Shown one piece after another: positions 18,035-27,933 of a stretch of DNA of 64,000 nt (position 1 is the first letter of the stretch; each line of letters opens with the position of its first letter). The notes below the pieces were generated by a model. It was not told the origin of the DNA. It saw only the letters and a program-made list of their open reading frames with translations, and made no database searches. Source of the stretch: a bacterium Scap17 (GTDB lineage: Bacteria; Pseudomonadota; Gammaproteobacteria; Pseudomonadales; Halomonadaceae); assembly GCA_013376735.1 (NCBI GenBank), contig VINJ01000001.1, forward strand, positions 496,001-560,000. Reading direction: 5' to 3'. Made by a program: the position numbers and the translations under genes.

Positions 18035-18593
18035 CAGTCTGCCGGGTATGAGTGCTCTAAGACTTCATGCTCAGGTTCATGAGCAAGTCGACTCGCGCAG
18101 GAAGACGGCACAAACCATCTGGAGGTGCAGACGACTTCGGGGCTACCCTTCAGATGTTGCCACGTGAATGAGCGCATGCAGTGCAGGGGCTCTGCGAGAA
18201 GTCTCGCCAGGCCATGCCAGGTGTCGCCCTGGTGTCATGAGCACAAGGCCCCGTTGGGCTGCATGCCATCTTCAGCTGCGGGTCGAGAGCGGAGAGCGTT
18301 CACGTCAGGTCCACGACTGCCACTCCAGTCACGGGTTTGGTCAAAAGGGCAATGATGACACAGGGGAACGGTGCGCCACCTCCAGGCCGGGAGCGGGTGC
18401 CAGCAGGACTACAAGGCTGATCGTCGCAACAGGAAGCGCCGTGCTGCTCAATATCGGGATGGTGCAATACCGTCTTCTTCACGGCACGGCAGTTTCCGCA
18501 GGAAGGTGTCACACGACCACGCAAGCTTCAGGCTCGCGTGGTTTTTTTATGCCTGTCATTTACTGCGGGAAGGCTCGGGCAGCCGCCGTCGGG
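18035..18593. other. Non-coding region with an orphan plus-strand terminator
   Basis: About 560 bp separate the nhaC-like gene from the convergent AEC gene. Nothing here reads as protein. A strong plus-strand terminator sits near its right end, nearly 500 bp beyond the nhaC stop, so either the nhaC transcript has a very long 3' end or a small RNA starts within the gap. Confidence 0.5.
18516..18548 (+). terminator. Intrinsic terminator, orphan
   Basis: Arms ACCACGC and GCGTGGT, extended by AGC / GCT with a single offset, surround the loop and are followed by seven Ts. No protein gene ends nearby on this strand. Confidence 0.75.
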
Positions 18594-19484
18594 TCAGTCC
18601 AGTGTCGCCCCCATCGCCGCCAGCAGCATGGGCAGATAGAGGAAGGCGGCGAGCGTCGAGCAGAACACCAGCGTGGCCACGTACTCCGGCTCACGCCCGG
18701 CCTTCTGGGCGAACATGTAGTTGTAGACAGCCACCGGCATGGCCATCTGCATGGTCAACACATGCAGTGCCAGCGGGGGCAGGTCCAGCAGGGTGCCGAT
18801 CCCCCAGGCACACAGGGCGGCAAAGGGAATGCGCAGGACACTGAAGCCCACGCCCGCGGCCAGATTCTTGACGCGAATGCTGGCCAGCGACACGCCCAGG
18901 GTGATCAGCATCAGCGGCACCGTGAAGCCGGAGATCAGCTCCAGGCTGTTGGCGACAAAGCGTGGCATGTGCATGTCGCTGAGCAGCATGCCGGTGGCGA
19001 CGATGCTGGACCAGATGGTCGGCGAGCGCACCACGCTGCGCAGCGGGTTGCCGCTGGTACTGGCAAGCCAGGCGCCGAGGGTGAACTGCAGCAGCGACAT
19101 GGTGACCATGATGGTGATGGCGTAGGCGAAGCCGGCCTGGCCGAAGGCGTAGAGCGAGACGGGCAGACCCATGTTGCCGACGTTGGAGAACAGCAATGGC
19201 GCCACCGCCACCTTCCAGGGCTTGCCGATCAGGCGCGCGAAGGGCCAGCTCAGCGCCAGCAGCAGGGCCATCACGGACAGCGTCGCCAGGCCCGTACGCA
19301 GGAAGCTCGAGTTGTCGATCTCGGCGCTGCCCAGCGCATTGAGGATCAGTGCCGGTGTGCCGATGTAGAGCACCAGTCGGGTGACGAAGGCCATCGGGTA
19401 GTCATTGCCAAGCCTGACCCAGAAGAAGCCGATGGCGGCGCCACACAGTACCGGTGCCATCACCGCCAGCAATTCCATCAGCAT
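18594..19484 (-). CDS. AEC-family transporter
   Basis: This 296-residue membrane protein of the auxin efflux carrier (AEC) family has about ten hydrophobic segments. Diagnostic parts are LLFSNVGNMGLPVSLYAFG near residue 100 and the C-terminal MQMAMPVAVYNYMFAQ. Bacterial members move malate, malonate and other small carboxylates. GGGAG lies about nine bases before the ATG at 19484. It is a single gene, divergent from glyA. The substrate is unknown; a role in exporting or importing products of one-carbon or glycine metabolism is only a contextual guess. Confidence 0.88.
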   Translation of the reverse strand: MLMELLAVMAPVLCGAAIGFFWVRLGNDYPMAFVTRLVLYIGTPALILNALGSAEIDNSSFLRTGLATLSVMALLLALSWPFARLIGKPWKVAVAPLLFSNVGNMGLPVSLYAFGQAGFAYAITIMVTMSLLQFTLGAWLASTSGNPLRSVVRSPTIWSSIVATGMLLSDMHMPRFVANSLELISGFTVPLMLITLGVSLASIRVKNLAAGVGFSVLRIPFAALCAWGIGTLLDLPPLALHVLTMQMAMPVAVYNYMFAQKAGREPEYVATLVFCSTLAAFLYLPMLLAAMGATLD

Positions 19485-19857
19485 ATTCTCAACTCCCTTC
19501 CCCAGGCGCGCACTTGCATGGATCAGTCGTCATCCGGTGCCTGATCGCACGATATCGGTGTCTAGCATACCTGCCCGATGGGGCGTCGGTGTAGCGCCAG
19601 TGGCGGGCAGCCATCATTCGCAGCAGCTCTGTGCGGGCCGACGGGATGTCGTTTTTGCCTGCCGATGTCGCATTCGCGCTGCGGGGTGACGCTGACAAGC
19701 AGTTTGCCGCAGGGGGGCAGGGCTAGTATCGGGTCAAGACAGCCACCCAAGGCCTTGGCGCCGGGCTGACTCGACAGGATCTGAGCGAACAGACGATCAC
19801 TGATCACCCTTCATCGAACCACTCCAACAACAACGATCCGCTTACCGGAGGCGCGCA
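19485..19857. other. Divergent intergenic region, AEC transporter / glyA
   Basis: The 373 bp hold both promoters and the glyA leader with its AACAACAA motif. I found no ORF, terminator or recognisable operator. Confidence 0.45.
19826..19833 (+). promoter_or_regulatory. AAnAAnAA (Hfq/Crc-like) leader motif, glyA
   Basis: CTCCAACAACAACGATCC lies 25 bases before the glyA start and just ahead of its CCGGAGG ribosome site, the usual position for Hfq/Crc repression sites in pseudomonads. Confidence 0.45.
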
Positions 19858-21168
<1,311 letters not shown>

Positions 21169-21309
21169 ACAAGGCGCTGGCGAGAGACAACGATAACAAC
21201 GACACATGCCGCAAGCGCAGAGACATCACTCGGGTGACAAGAACAGATATCACTCGGGCGAGAGCACCGGACAGCGCTTGCGGTGGCAAAGATGTGAGGA
21301 GGGTGGCAA

Positions 21310-22560
21310 ATGCAGCGTTACTCGGGATTCGGGCTGGTCAAGCATGCGCTCAGCCACCATGAGAACTGGCAGAAGGTCTGGCGTAGCCCAGAACCCAAGA
21401 AGGAATACGACGTCGTCATCGTGGGTGGCGGCGGGCATGGTCTGGCCACGGCCTACTACCTGGCCAAGGAGCACGGCATCACCAATGTCGCGGTGATCGA
21501 GAAGGGCTGGCTGGGCGGCGGCAACACCGCGCGCAACACCACCCTGGTGCGCTCCAACTATCTGTGGGACGAGGCGGCGGCGCTCTACGAGCATTCCATG
21601 AAGCTGTGGGAAGGCCTGTCTCAGGACCTGAACTACAACGTGATGTTCTCCCAGCGTGGCGTGCTCAACCTGGGCCACACCCTGCAGGACATGCGTGACA
21701 TCCAGCGCCGCGTGAATGCCAATCGTCTGCAGGGCATCGATGGCGAAGTGCTGGACGCCCAGCAGGTGCAGGAATTGGTACCTGCACTGGACTGCTCGAG
21801 CCGGGCACGCTATCCGGTCCTCGGTGCCTCCTGGCAGCCGCGCGGCGGCGTGGCGCGTCACGACGCCGTGGCATGGGGCTTCGCGCGCGGTGCTGACAGC
21901 CTGGGTGTCGATCTGATCCAGCAGACCGAGGTCACCGGCTTCCGCAAGCAGGATGGCGCCATCGTCGGGGTGGAAACCTCGCGCGGCTTCATCGGTGCCA
22001 AGCGTGTCGGCGTGGTCACCGCCGGCAACTCCGGCGTGATGGCCGAGAAGGCCGGCTTCCGCCTGCCGCTGGAATCCCACCCGCTGCAGGCGCTGGTCTC
22101 CGAGCCGCTCAAGCCGATTCTCGACACTGTGGTGATGTCCAATCACGTCCACGGCTACATCAGCCAATCCGACAAGGGCGACCTGGTCATCGGTGCCGGC
22201 ATTGATGGTTATGTGGGCTATGGCCAGCGTGGCAGCTACCCGACCATCGAGCACACCCTGCAGGCCATCGTCGAGATGTTCCCGGTCTTCTCACGGGTGC
22301 GCATGAACCGTCAGTGGGGCGGCATCGTCGATACCTGTCCGGACGCCTGCCCGATCATTTCCAAGACGCCCGTGAAGGGGCTCTATTTCAACTGCGGTTG
22401 GGGCACCGGTGGCTTCAAGGCCACGCCGGGGTCCGGCAACGTCTTTGCCTGGACACTGGCCAAGGGGCGCACCCATCCGCTGGCGGAACCCTTCTCCTAT
22501 GACCGTTTCAACACGGGCAAGCTGATCGACGAACACGGCGCCGCTGGCGTCGCGCACTGA
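21310..22560 (+). CDS. soxB: Sarcosine oxidase beta subunit
   Basis: The 416-residue FAD-containing subunit of heterotetrameric sarcosine oxidase oxidises sarcosine to glycine, H2O2 and, with THF, methylene-THF. The N-terminal dinucleotide-binding motif [20 protein letters not shown] begins at about residue 37. The tail [21 protein letters not shown] is characteristic. GAGGAGGGTGG gives a strong ribosome site. It lies 141 bp after glyA; an A-rich GATAACAACG sits in that gap but does not fully match the AAnAAnAA pattern. Four sox genes follow in order B-D-A-G. Confidence 0.97.
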   Translation: MQRYSGFGLVKHALSHHENWQKVWRSPEPKKEYDVVIVGGGGHGLATAYYLAKEHGITNVAVIEKGWLGGGNTARNTTLVRSNYLWDEAAALYEHSMKLWEGLSQDLNYNVMFSQRGVLNLGHTLQDMRDIQRRVNANRLQGIDGEVLDAQQVQELVPALDCSSRARYPVLGASWQPRGGVARHDAVAWGFARGADSLGVDLIQQTEVTGFRKQDGAIVGVETSRGFIGAKRVGVVTAGNSGVMAEKAGFRLPLESHPLQALVSEPLKPILDTVVMSNHVHGYISQSDKGDLVIGAGIDGYVGYGQRGSYPTIEHTLQAIVEMFPVFSRVRMNRQWGGIVDTCPDACPIISKTPVKGLYFNCGWGTGGFKATPGSGNVFAWTLAKGRTHPLAEPFSYDRFNTGKLIDEHGAAGVAH

Positions 22561-22585
22561 ACCTGCCGTCAGGAGACGACCGACC

Positions 22586-22912
22586 ATGATGCATATCTTC
22601 TGTCCCTACTGCGGCGAGCTGCGCGAGGAAGAGGAATTCCACGTCAAGGGCCAGGCGCATATCGAGCGCCCGAAGGACCCCGAAGCCTGCTCCGATGCCG
22701 AGTGGGGGGATTATCTGTTCTTCCGCAACAACCCGCGTGGCGTTCACCACGAGCTGTGGATTCACGCCGTGGGCTGTCGCAAGTATTTCAACATCACCCG
22801 CCATACCGTGACCTACGAGATTCTCGAGACCTACCGCATGGGCGAGCAGCCCAGCATCACCGGTGAGACGAAAGCCGATCCGACCACGCAAGCCAAGGGG
22901 GTGAGCGCATGA
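22586..22912 (+). CDS. soxD: Sarcosine oxidase delta subunit
   Basis: The 108-residue zinc-binding small subunit has CPYCG at residues 6-10 and later HAVGCRKYFNITRHT, which supply the metal ligands in the family. It stabilises the heterotetramer at the alpha-subunit interface. CAGGAG precedes two consecutive ATGs; I use the first. The last four bases overlap soxA. Confidence 0.96.
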   Translation: MMHIFCPYCGELREEEEFHVKGQAHIERPKDPEACSDAEWGDYLFFRNNPRGVHHELWIHAVGCRKYFNITRHTVTYEILETYRMGEQPSITGETKADPTTQAKGVSA

Positions 22913-25900
22913 ACCAGCAAGACCACCAGACCGCCGCTGCCCCGCGCCGTCTCGCCTCGGGTGGACGCATCGACCGCGCCACGCCGCTGACCTTCACCTT
23001 CAATGGCAAGCGCTATCAGGGCCTGGCAGGCGATACCCTCGCCTCGGCACTGATGGCCAACGGCCTCGACGTGCTCAACGCCAGCTTCAAGTATGCGCGT
23101 CCGCGCGGCCTGGTCGCCGCCGGTGCTGAAGAGCCCAACGCCATCCTGCAGCTGGGCAGCACCGAAGCGGGTCAGGTGCCCAACGTGCGGGCCACCCAGC
23201 AGGCGCTCTATGAAGGCCTGGAAGCCCACGCCGTCAGCGGCTGGGTCAAGGCCCAGAAGGACCTGATGAGCCGCTTCTTGCCGCAGGTCGGCAAGCTGGG
23301 CGGCAAGTTCATGCCACCGGGCTTCTACTACAAGACCTTCATGGCGCCGGCCTCGCTGTGGATGACGTATGAAAAGTACATCCGCAAGGCCGCCGGTCTC
23401 GGGCGTTCTCCGCTCGAGGACGATCCGGACATCTACGATCACCTGCATCAGCACACCGATGTGCTGGTGATCGGCTCCGGCCCGGCGGGCCTGATGGCGG
23501 CGCTGGTTGCGGCCCGCAGTGGCGCGCGCGTCATCCTGTGTGATGAGCAGGAAGAGCTGGGTGGCTCGCTGCTCTCCATGTCGGCGGACTGTCTCGATCA
23601 GACCCTGGACGGCAAGCCGGCCATCGAATGGCGTGATGCCGTGCTGGCGGAACTCGAAGCCTGCGAGGATGTGCAGCTGCTGCCACGCACCACTGCCAAC
23701 GGCTACCACGATCACAACTTCGTGACCCTGCACGAGCGCCGTACCGAACATCAGGCCGATCTCGCGCCCTTGAATGCCCGTGGCGCGCGTCAGGCACGTT
23801 CACGCCTGCACCGCGTGCGTGCCCATCGCGTCATCATGGCCACCGGCGCCCACGAGCGGCCGCTGGTCTACAGCCACAACGATGTGCCGGGCAACCTGCT
23901 GGCCGGTGCCGTCACCACCTATCTGACCCGTTACGGCGTCGCCGCCGGTGACAAACTGGTGCTGTCGGTCAACAACGACCACGCCTATCGCGCGGCGCTG
24001 GCCTGGAAGGCGGCCGGTCGTGAAGTGGTCGCGATCGCCGATGCGCGCCCGGCCCCTTCCGGCGTGATGGTCGAGGCGGCGCGTGCCGCGGGCATCCGCA
24101 TCATCGCCGGTGCCGCCGTGATCGAGGCCAAGGGCGAGCGTCGCGTGACAGGCGCGCGCATCGCGGCCATCGATATCGATGCCTTCAGTGTGACGGGGGC
24201 GGTGGAAGAGCTCGCCTGCGACACCATCGCAAGCTCCGGCGGCTACAGCCCGGTGGTTCACCTGGCAGCGCACACCGGCGCACGTCCGGTATGGAGCGAC
24301 GAGATCCACGGCTTCCTGCCGGCGCTGGGCGCCCCGATGCTCAAGGGCTTCGATGCCTGCGGCGCCGCCAATGGCAGCTTCGCGCTGGAAGACGTGCTGG
24401 TCGCGGCCTACGCCAGCGGTGTCGCCGCGGTGGAAGCCTGCGAGTTCGAGGTCGCGGCGTGCGAGGTGCCGGCAGTCTCCGAGCTGGCAGAAGCCCCGCT
24501 GCTGCCGCTCTACCAGGTGCCGCACGACAAGCCCACCGCTCGCGCCCCCAAGCAGTTCGTCGATCTGCAGAACGACGTGACCGCCGCCGGGATCGAGCTG
24601 GCCACCCGCGAGGGCTTCGAGTCCATCGAGCACGTCAAGCGCTACACCGCGATGGGCTTCGGCACCGATCAGGGCAAGCTGGGCAACATCAACGGCATGG
24701 CCATCGCCGCGCGCTGTCTGGGGCAGACCATCCCCGACACCGGCACCACCGTCTTCCGCCCCAACTACACCCCGGTGACCTTCGGTGCCATCGTCGGTCG
24801 TCACTGCAACGAGCTGTTCGATCCGATCCGCTACACCGCGATGCACGAATGGCACCTGGCGCAGGGAGCGAAATTCGAGGATGTCGGCCAGTGGAAGCGC
24901 CCGTGGTATTACCCGCAGGGCAGTGAAGACATGCACGCCGCGGTGGAGCGCGAGTGTCTGGCGGTGCGCGAGAAGGTCGGCGTGCTGGACGCCTCGACCC
25001 TGGGCAAGATCGACATCACCGGTCGCGATGCGCGCGAGTTCCTCAACCGTATCTACACCAACGCCTGGGCCAAGCTGGGCGTCGGCAAGGCGCGCTACGG
25101 CCTGATGTGTCATGACGACGGCATGGTGATGGACGATGGTGTCACCACCTGTCTGGCCGAAGACCACTTCCTGATGACCACCACCACCGGTGGCGCGGCC
25201 GCGATCCTGGAATGGCTGGAGCTGTGGCATCAGACCGAATGGCCGGAACTGGACGTGCAGATGACCAGCGTCACCGATCACTGGGCGACCCTGACCGTCA
25301 CCGGCCCCGAGGCGCGTGCATTGGTCGGCGAGCTGACCGATATCGACCTCGACCGCGACAGCTTCAAGTTCATGGAAGTGCGCGAAGGGCTGATCGCCGA
25401 CATTCCCGGGCGCATCTTCCGCATCTCCTTCACCGGTGAGCTGTCCTACGAGCTCAACGTGCCGGCCAACTACGGGCTGCATGTCTGGAAGCGTCTGTTC
25501 GAGTGCGGCCAGAAGTACGGCCTCACGCCCTACGGCACCGAGACCATGCACGTGCTGCGCGCCGAGAAGGGCTTCATCATCGTCGGTCAGGACACCGATG
25601 GCTCGATCACCCCGGAAGACCTCGGCATGCAGTGGTGCGTCGGCTACAACAAGCCGTATTCCTGGATCGGCAAGCGTGCGCTGTCGCGTCCGGATACCCG
25701 CCGCGACGACCGCAAGCAGATGGTCGGCCTGATTCCGACGCGCAAGAAGGCCGGCGATGAGCGCATCGTGCTGCCGGAAGGCTCGCAGATCGTCTTCGAC
25801 CCCGAGCACGCCATCCCGATGCCGATGGTCGGCCATGTGACCTCCAGCTACTACAGCCCGACGTTGGGGCATGGCTTCGCGCTGGCGGTGGTCAAGGGCG

Positions 25901-26016
25901 GTGCCAAGCGCATCGGCGAGACGGTGTTCCTGCCCCAGGCCGATGGTACGACGCTGGAAGCCGAAATCACCTCACCGGTGTTCTACGACAAGAAAGGGGA
26001 GCGCCAGCATGTCTGA
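22909..26016 (+). CDS. soxA: Sarcosine oxidase alpha subunit
   Basis: The 1035-residue large subunit begins with a ferredoxin-like domain (FTFNGKRYQGLAGDTLASAL) and then carries an NAD-binding Rossmann motif, VLVIGSGPAGLMAALVAARS, at about residue 185. Its C-terminal third is a GcvT-like tetrahydrofolate domain (YGLMCHDDGMVMDDG, ISFTGELSYELNVPANYG). It channels the methylene group from sarcosine to THF. The length is close to that of other SoxA proteins. It overlaps soxD by four bases and soxG by eight. Confidence 0.97.
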   Translation: MNQQDHQTAAAPRRLASGGRIDRATPLTFTFNGKRYQGLAGDTLASALMANGLDVLNASFKYARPRGLVAAGAEEPNAILQLGSTEAGQVPNVRATQQALYEGLEAHAVSGWVKAQKDLMSRFLPQVGKLGGKFMPPGFYYKTFMAPASLWMTYEKYIRKAAGLGRSPLEDDPDIYDHLHQHTDVLVIGSGPAGLMAALVAARSGARVILCDEQEELGGSLLSMSADCLDQTLDGKPAIEWRDAVLAELEACEDVQLLPRTTANGYHDHNFVTLHERRTEHQADLAPLNARGARQARSRLHRVRAHRVIMATGAHERPLVYSHNDVPGNLLAGAVTTYLTRYGVAAGDKLVLSVNNDHAYRAALAWKAAGREVVAIADARPAPSGVMVEAARAAGIRIIAGAAVIEAKGERRVTGARIAAIDIDAFSVTGAVEELACDTIASSGGYSPVVHLAAHTGARPVWSDEIHGFLPALGAPMLKGFDACGAANGSFALEDVLVAAYASGVAAVEACEFEVAACEVPAVSELAEAPLLPLYQVPHDKPTARAPKQFVDLQNDVTAAGIELATREGFESIEHVKRYTAMGFGTDQGKLGNINGMAIAARCLGQTIPDTGTTVFRPNYTPVTFGAIVGRHCNELFDPIRYTAMHEWHLAQGAKFEDVGQWKRPWYYPQGSEDMHAAVERECLAVREKVGVLDASTLGKIDITGRDAREFLNRIYTNAWAKLGVGKARYGLMCHDDGMVMDDGVTTCLAEDHFLMTTTTGGAAAILEWLELWHQTEWPELDVQMTSVTDHWATLTVTGPEARALVGELTDIDLDRDSFKFMEVREGLIADIPGRIFRISFTGELSYELNVPANYGLHVWKRLFECGQKYGLTPYGTETMHVLRAEKGFIIVGQDTDGSITPEDLGMQWCVGYNKPYSWIGKRALSRPDTRRDDRKQMVGLIPTRKKAGDERIVLPEGSQIVFDPEHAIPMPMVGHVTSSYYSPTLGHGFALAVVKGGAKRIGETVFLPQADGTTLEAEITSPVFYDKKGERQHV

Positions 26017-26710
26017 TGCCACCACACTCGACCCGCAAGCGGGTGTCGCCGTCGAGGCGCAGCCGCAGGACATGACAAGTTCCCGGACATCGGTGATCGA
26101 TCAGCGCCCGATGCCCGAGGTTCACGCTCAGTGCGCCCGTTCGCCGCTGGCGCATCTGTTCACGGCCCGCGATGACGGCGATGCCGGCGTTGTGCTTGAG
26201 GAGAAGGCGTTTCTCGGTCACCTGACGCTGCGCGGTGACCCCGCGCAGCCGGGCTTCGCCGAGGGTGTCGAGGCGGCGCTGGGTCTGGCGCTGCCGTTGA
26301 CGCCGGCGACTCTCCATCAGAATGAGGGGGGGCGCTCGATTCAGTGGCTGTCACCGGATGAGTGGCTGATCCTGGTGCCCGGCGAGGAAGCCTTCACTGT
26401 CGAGAAGGCGCTGCATGAGGCGTTGGCCGGTCGCTATCAGGTGGTCAACGTCAGCGGTGGTCAGACCGTCATCTCGCTGAGCGGTGACCAGGCGCGGCAG
26501 GTGTTGATGAAGTCGACGCCTACCGATGTGCATCCGCGTGCCTTCCCGGTCGGGCGCGGCGTGCCGGCGGTGTTCGCCAAGGCGACACTGGTGCTGCGCC
26601 GCGTCAGCGAGAGCGAATTCGAGCTGGTGGTGCGCAGGAGCTTCGCCGACTATCTCGGCCGCTGGCTGCTGGATGCCAGCGAGGAATTCGGGGTCTGTAT
26701 CAAGGCCTGA
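26009..26710 (+). CDS. soxG: Sarcosine oxidase gamma subunit
   Basis: The 233-residue gamma subunit of heterotetrameric sarcosine oxidase. The family core is visible: QWLSPDEWLILVPGEE, VVNVSGGQTVISLSGDQAR, LMKSTPTDVHPRAFPVG and RRSFADYLGRWLLDASEEFG. The start at 26009 has GGGGAG seven bases upstream and overlaps the end of soxA, which fits translational coupling. The N-terminus is somewhat longer than typical (about 210 residues). It is the last gene of the sox operon. Confidence 0.95.
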   Translation: MSDATTLDPQAGVAVEAQPQDMTSSRTSVIDQRPMPEVHAQCARSPLAHLFTARDDGDAGVVLEEKAFLGHLTLRGDPAQPGFAEGVEAALGLALPLTPATLHQNEGGRSIQWLSPDEWLILVPGEEAFTVEKALHEALAGRYQVVNVSGGQTVISLSGDQARQVLMKSTPTDVHPRAFPVGRGVPAVFAKATLVLRRVSESEFELVVRRSFADYLGRWLLDASEEFGVCIKA

Positions 26711-26741
26711 GGTCTGTATCTGGAAAGGTCTGTGTCTGGAG
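26691..26741 (+). repeat. Short direct repeat across the soxG stop
   Basis: Three copies of GGTCTGTRTC (the last two extended to GGTCTGTRTCTGGA) lie at the soxG 3' end, the first inside the coding frame. This looks like local duplication; no function is evident. Confidence 0.6.
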
Positions 26742-26804
26742 AGAGCTCTGTCGCAGGCGCACGCCACGACCTGAATCAACCGCCAGGGGCCTCGCCCGGG
26801 CCAG

Positions 26805-26837
26805 GAGGCGGGCTTCAGAAATACTGAAGCCCGCCTC
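26805..26837 (+). terminator. Strong hairpin after soxG without a U-tract
   Basis: A 14-bp perfect stem GAGGCGGGCTTCAG / CTGAAGCCCGCCTC has the loop AAATA. The following bases are AATAATATTGG rather than a T-run, so this may be an mRNA 3'-end stabiliser or an inefficient terminator that lets transcription continue into purU. Confidence 0.5.
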
Positions 26838-26929
26838 AATAATATTGGTTTGTCGCGCAGGGCCTCGAATGCAACCCTGACGTTGCTGCTTCCAACAATA
26901 GATAATCCTTACATGACAGGCACCTACGT

Positions 26930-27805
26930 ATGCGTGATACCTGGATTCTGACCGCCCAATGTCCCAGCCGCATCGGCACGGTGGACGTCGTGACACGCTA
27001 CCTGCGCGAGCAGGGCTGCTATATCACCGAGCTCAATTCCTTCGATGACCGCCTGTCGGGGCGCTTCTTCATCCGGGCCGAATTTCGTCCGCAGACCGAG
27101 GCCGGTGCCCTCGATGACGGCTTCGATGCCGCGAGTTTCGAGCAGGGCCTGGGCACGCGTGCCGCCGACTTCGAGATGGACGTCAGCCTGAGTGCGCCGG
27201 ATGAGCGCATGAAGGTGGTCATCATGGTCTCGCGCTCGGACCATTGCTTGAATGACCTGCTCTATCGGCATCGCATCGGCCAGCTGCCGATGGATATCAC
27301 CGCCGTCATCTCCAACCATCCGGACATGGCACCGCTGGCCGAGTGGCATGGCCTGCCGTATCACCACCTGCCGATCACCGCCGAGACCAAGGCCGAGCAG
27401 GAAGCGCAGGTGTGGCAGATCGTGCAGGACACCGGCGCCGAGCTGGTGATTCTGGCGCGTTACATGCAGGTGCTGTCGAGCGACATGTGCGAGAAGCTCT
27501 CGGGGCGGGCGATCAACATCCATCACTCGCTGCTGCCGGGCTTCAAGGGCGCACGCCCCTACCACCAGGCCTACGAGAAGGGCGTCAAGCTGGTCGGAGC
27601 CACCGCGCACTACATCAATGATGATCTCGATGAAGGGCCGATCATCACCCAGGGCGTCGAGACGGTGGATCATGCCCACTATCCCGAAGACCTGATCGCC
27701 AAGGGCCGTGATATCGAGTGCCTGACCCTGTCGCGAGGCGTGCGTTATCACCTCGAGCGCCGCGTCTTCCTGCATGACAGGCGCACGGTGGTGTTCGGCA
27801 ACTGA
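26930..27805 (+). CDS. purU: Formyltetrahydrofolate deformylase
   Basis: The 291-residue cytoplasmic enzyme hydrolyses 10-formyl-THF to formate and THF. An N-terminal ACT domain (TWILTAQCPSRIGTVDVVTR) is followed by the formyltransferase-type domain, with catalytic NIHHSLLPGFKGARPYHQAY and the downstream Asp in HYINDDLDEGPIITQ. It lies 219 bp after soxG on the same strand, as in the Pseudomonas sarcosine cluster. It recycles THF that sarcosine oxidation would otherwise load with one-carbon units, and its formate is a substrate for the dehydrogenase at 0.8-5.6 kb. The ribosome site is weak (ACAGGCACC). Confidence 0.95.
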   Translation: MRDTWILTAQCPSRIGTVDVVTRYLREQGCYITELNSFDDRLSGRFFIRAEFRPQTEAGALDDGFDAASFEQGLGTRAADFEMDVSLSAPDERMKVVIMVSRSDHCLNDLLYRHRIGQLPMDITAVISNHPDMAPLAEWHGLPYHHLPITAETKAEQEAQVWQIVQDTGAELVILARYMQVLSSDMCEKLSGRAINIHHSLLPGFKGARPYHQAYEKGVKLVGATAHYINDDLDEGPIITQGVETVDHAHYPEDLIAKGRDIECLTLSRGVRYHLERRVFLHDRRTVVFGN

Positions 27806-27834
27806 GTGCAGATTGCCAAACGAGAAACGCTGAA

Positions 27835-27871
27835 ACACGAAGCCCGCGATCAGAGATCGCGGGCTTCGTGT
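27835..27871. terminator. Bidirectional hairpin between purU and fhuB
   Basis: A 17-bp perfect stem, ACACGAAGCCCGCGATC and its complement, has loop AGA and short T-rich flanks. It separates the two convergent transcripts. Confidence 0.85.
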
Positions 27872-27933
27872 CTTCTGGTCTCGTGTTTTCTGGCTGCGTG
27901 TCGTCTGGCTTGAGGCCTCTCATCGAGGGAACA

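Noticed and set aside
18168-19544. 458-codon plus-strand frame across the AEC gene
   Set aside because: Most of it is antisense to the AEC transporter, which has clear membrane segments. The first part is the non-coding gap.
23800-25872. 690-codon open frame antisense to soxA
   Set aside because: soxA is certain on the plus strand; the antisense product has no recognisable domain and shadow-type composition.
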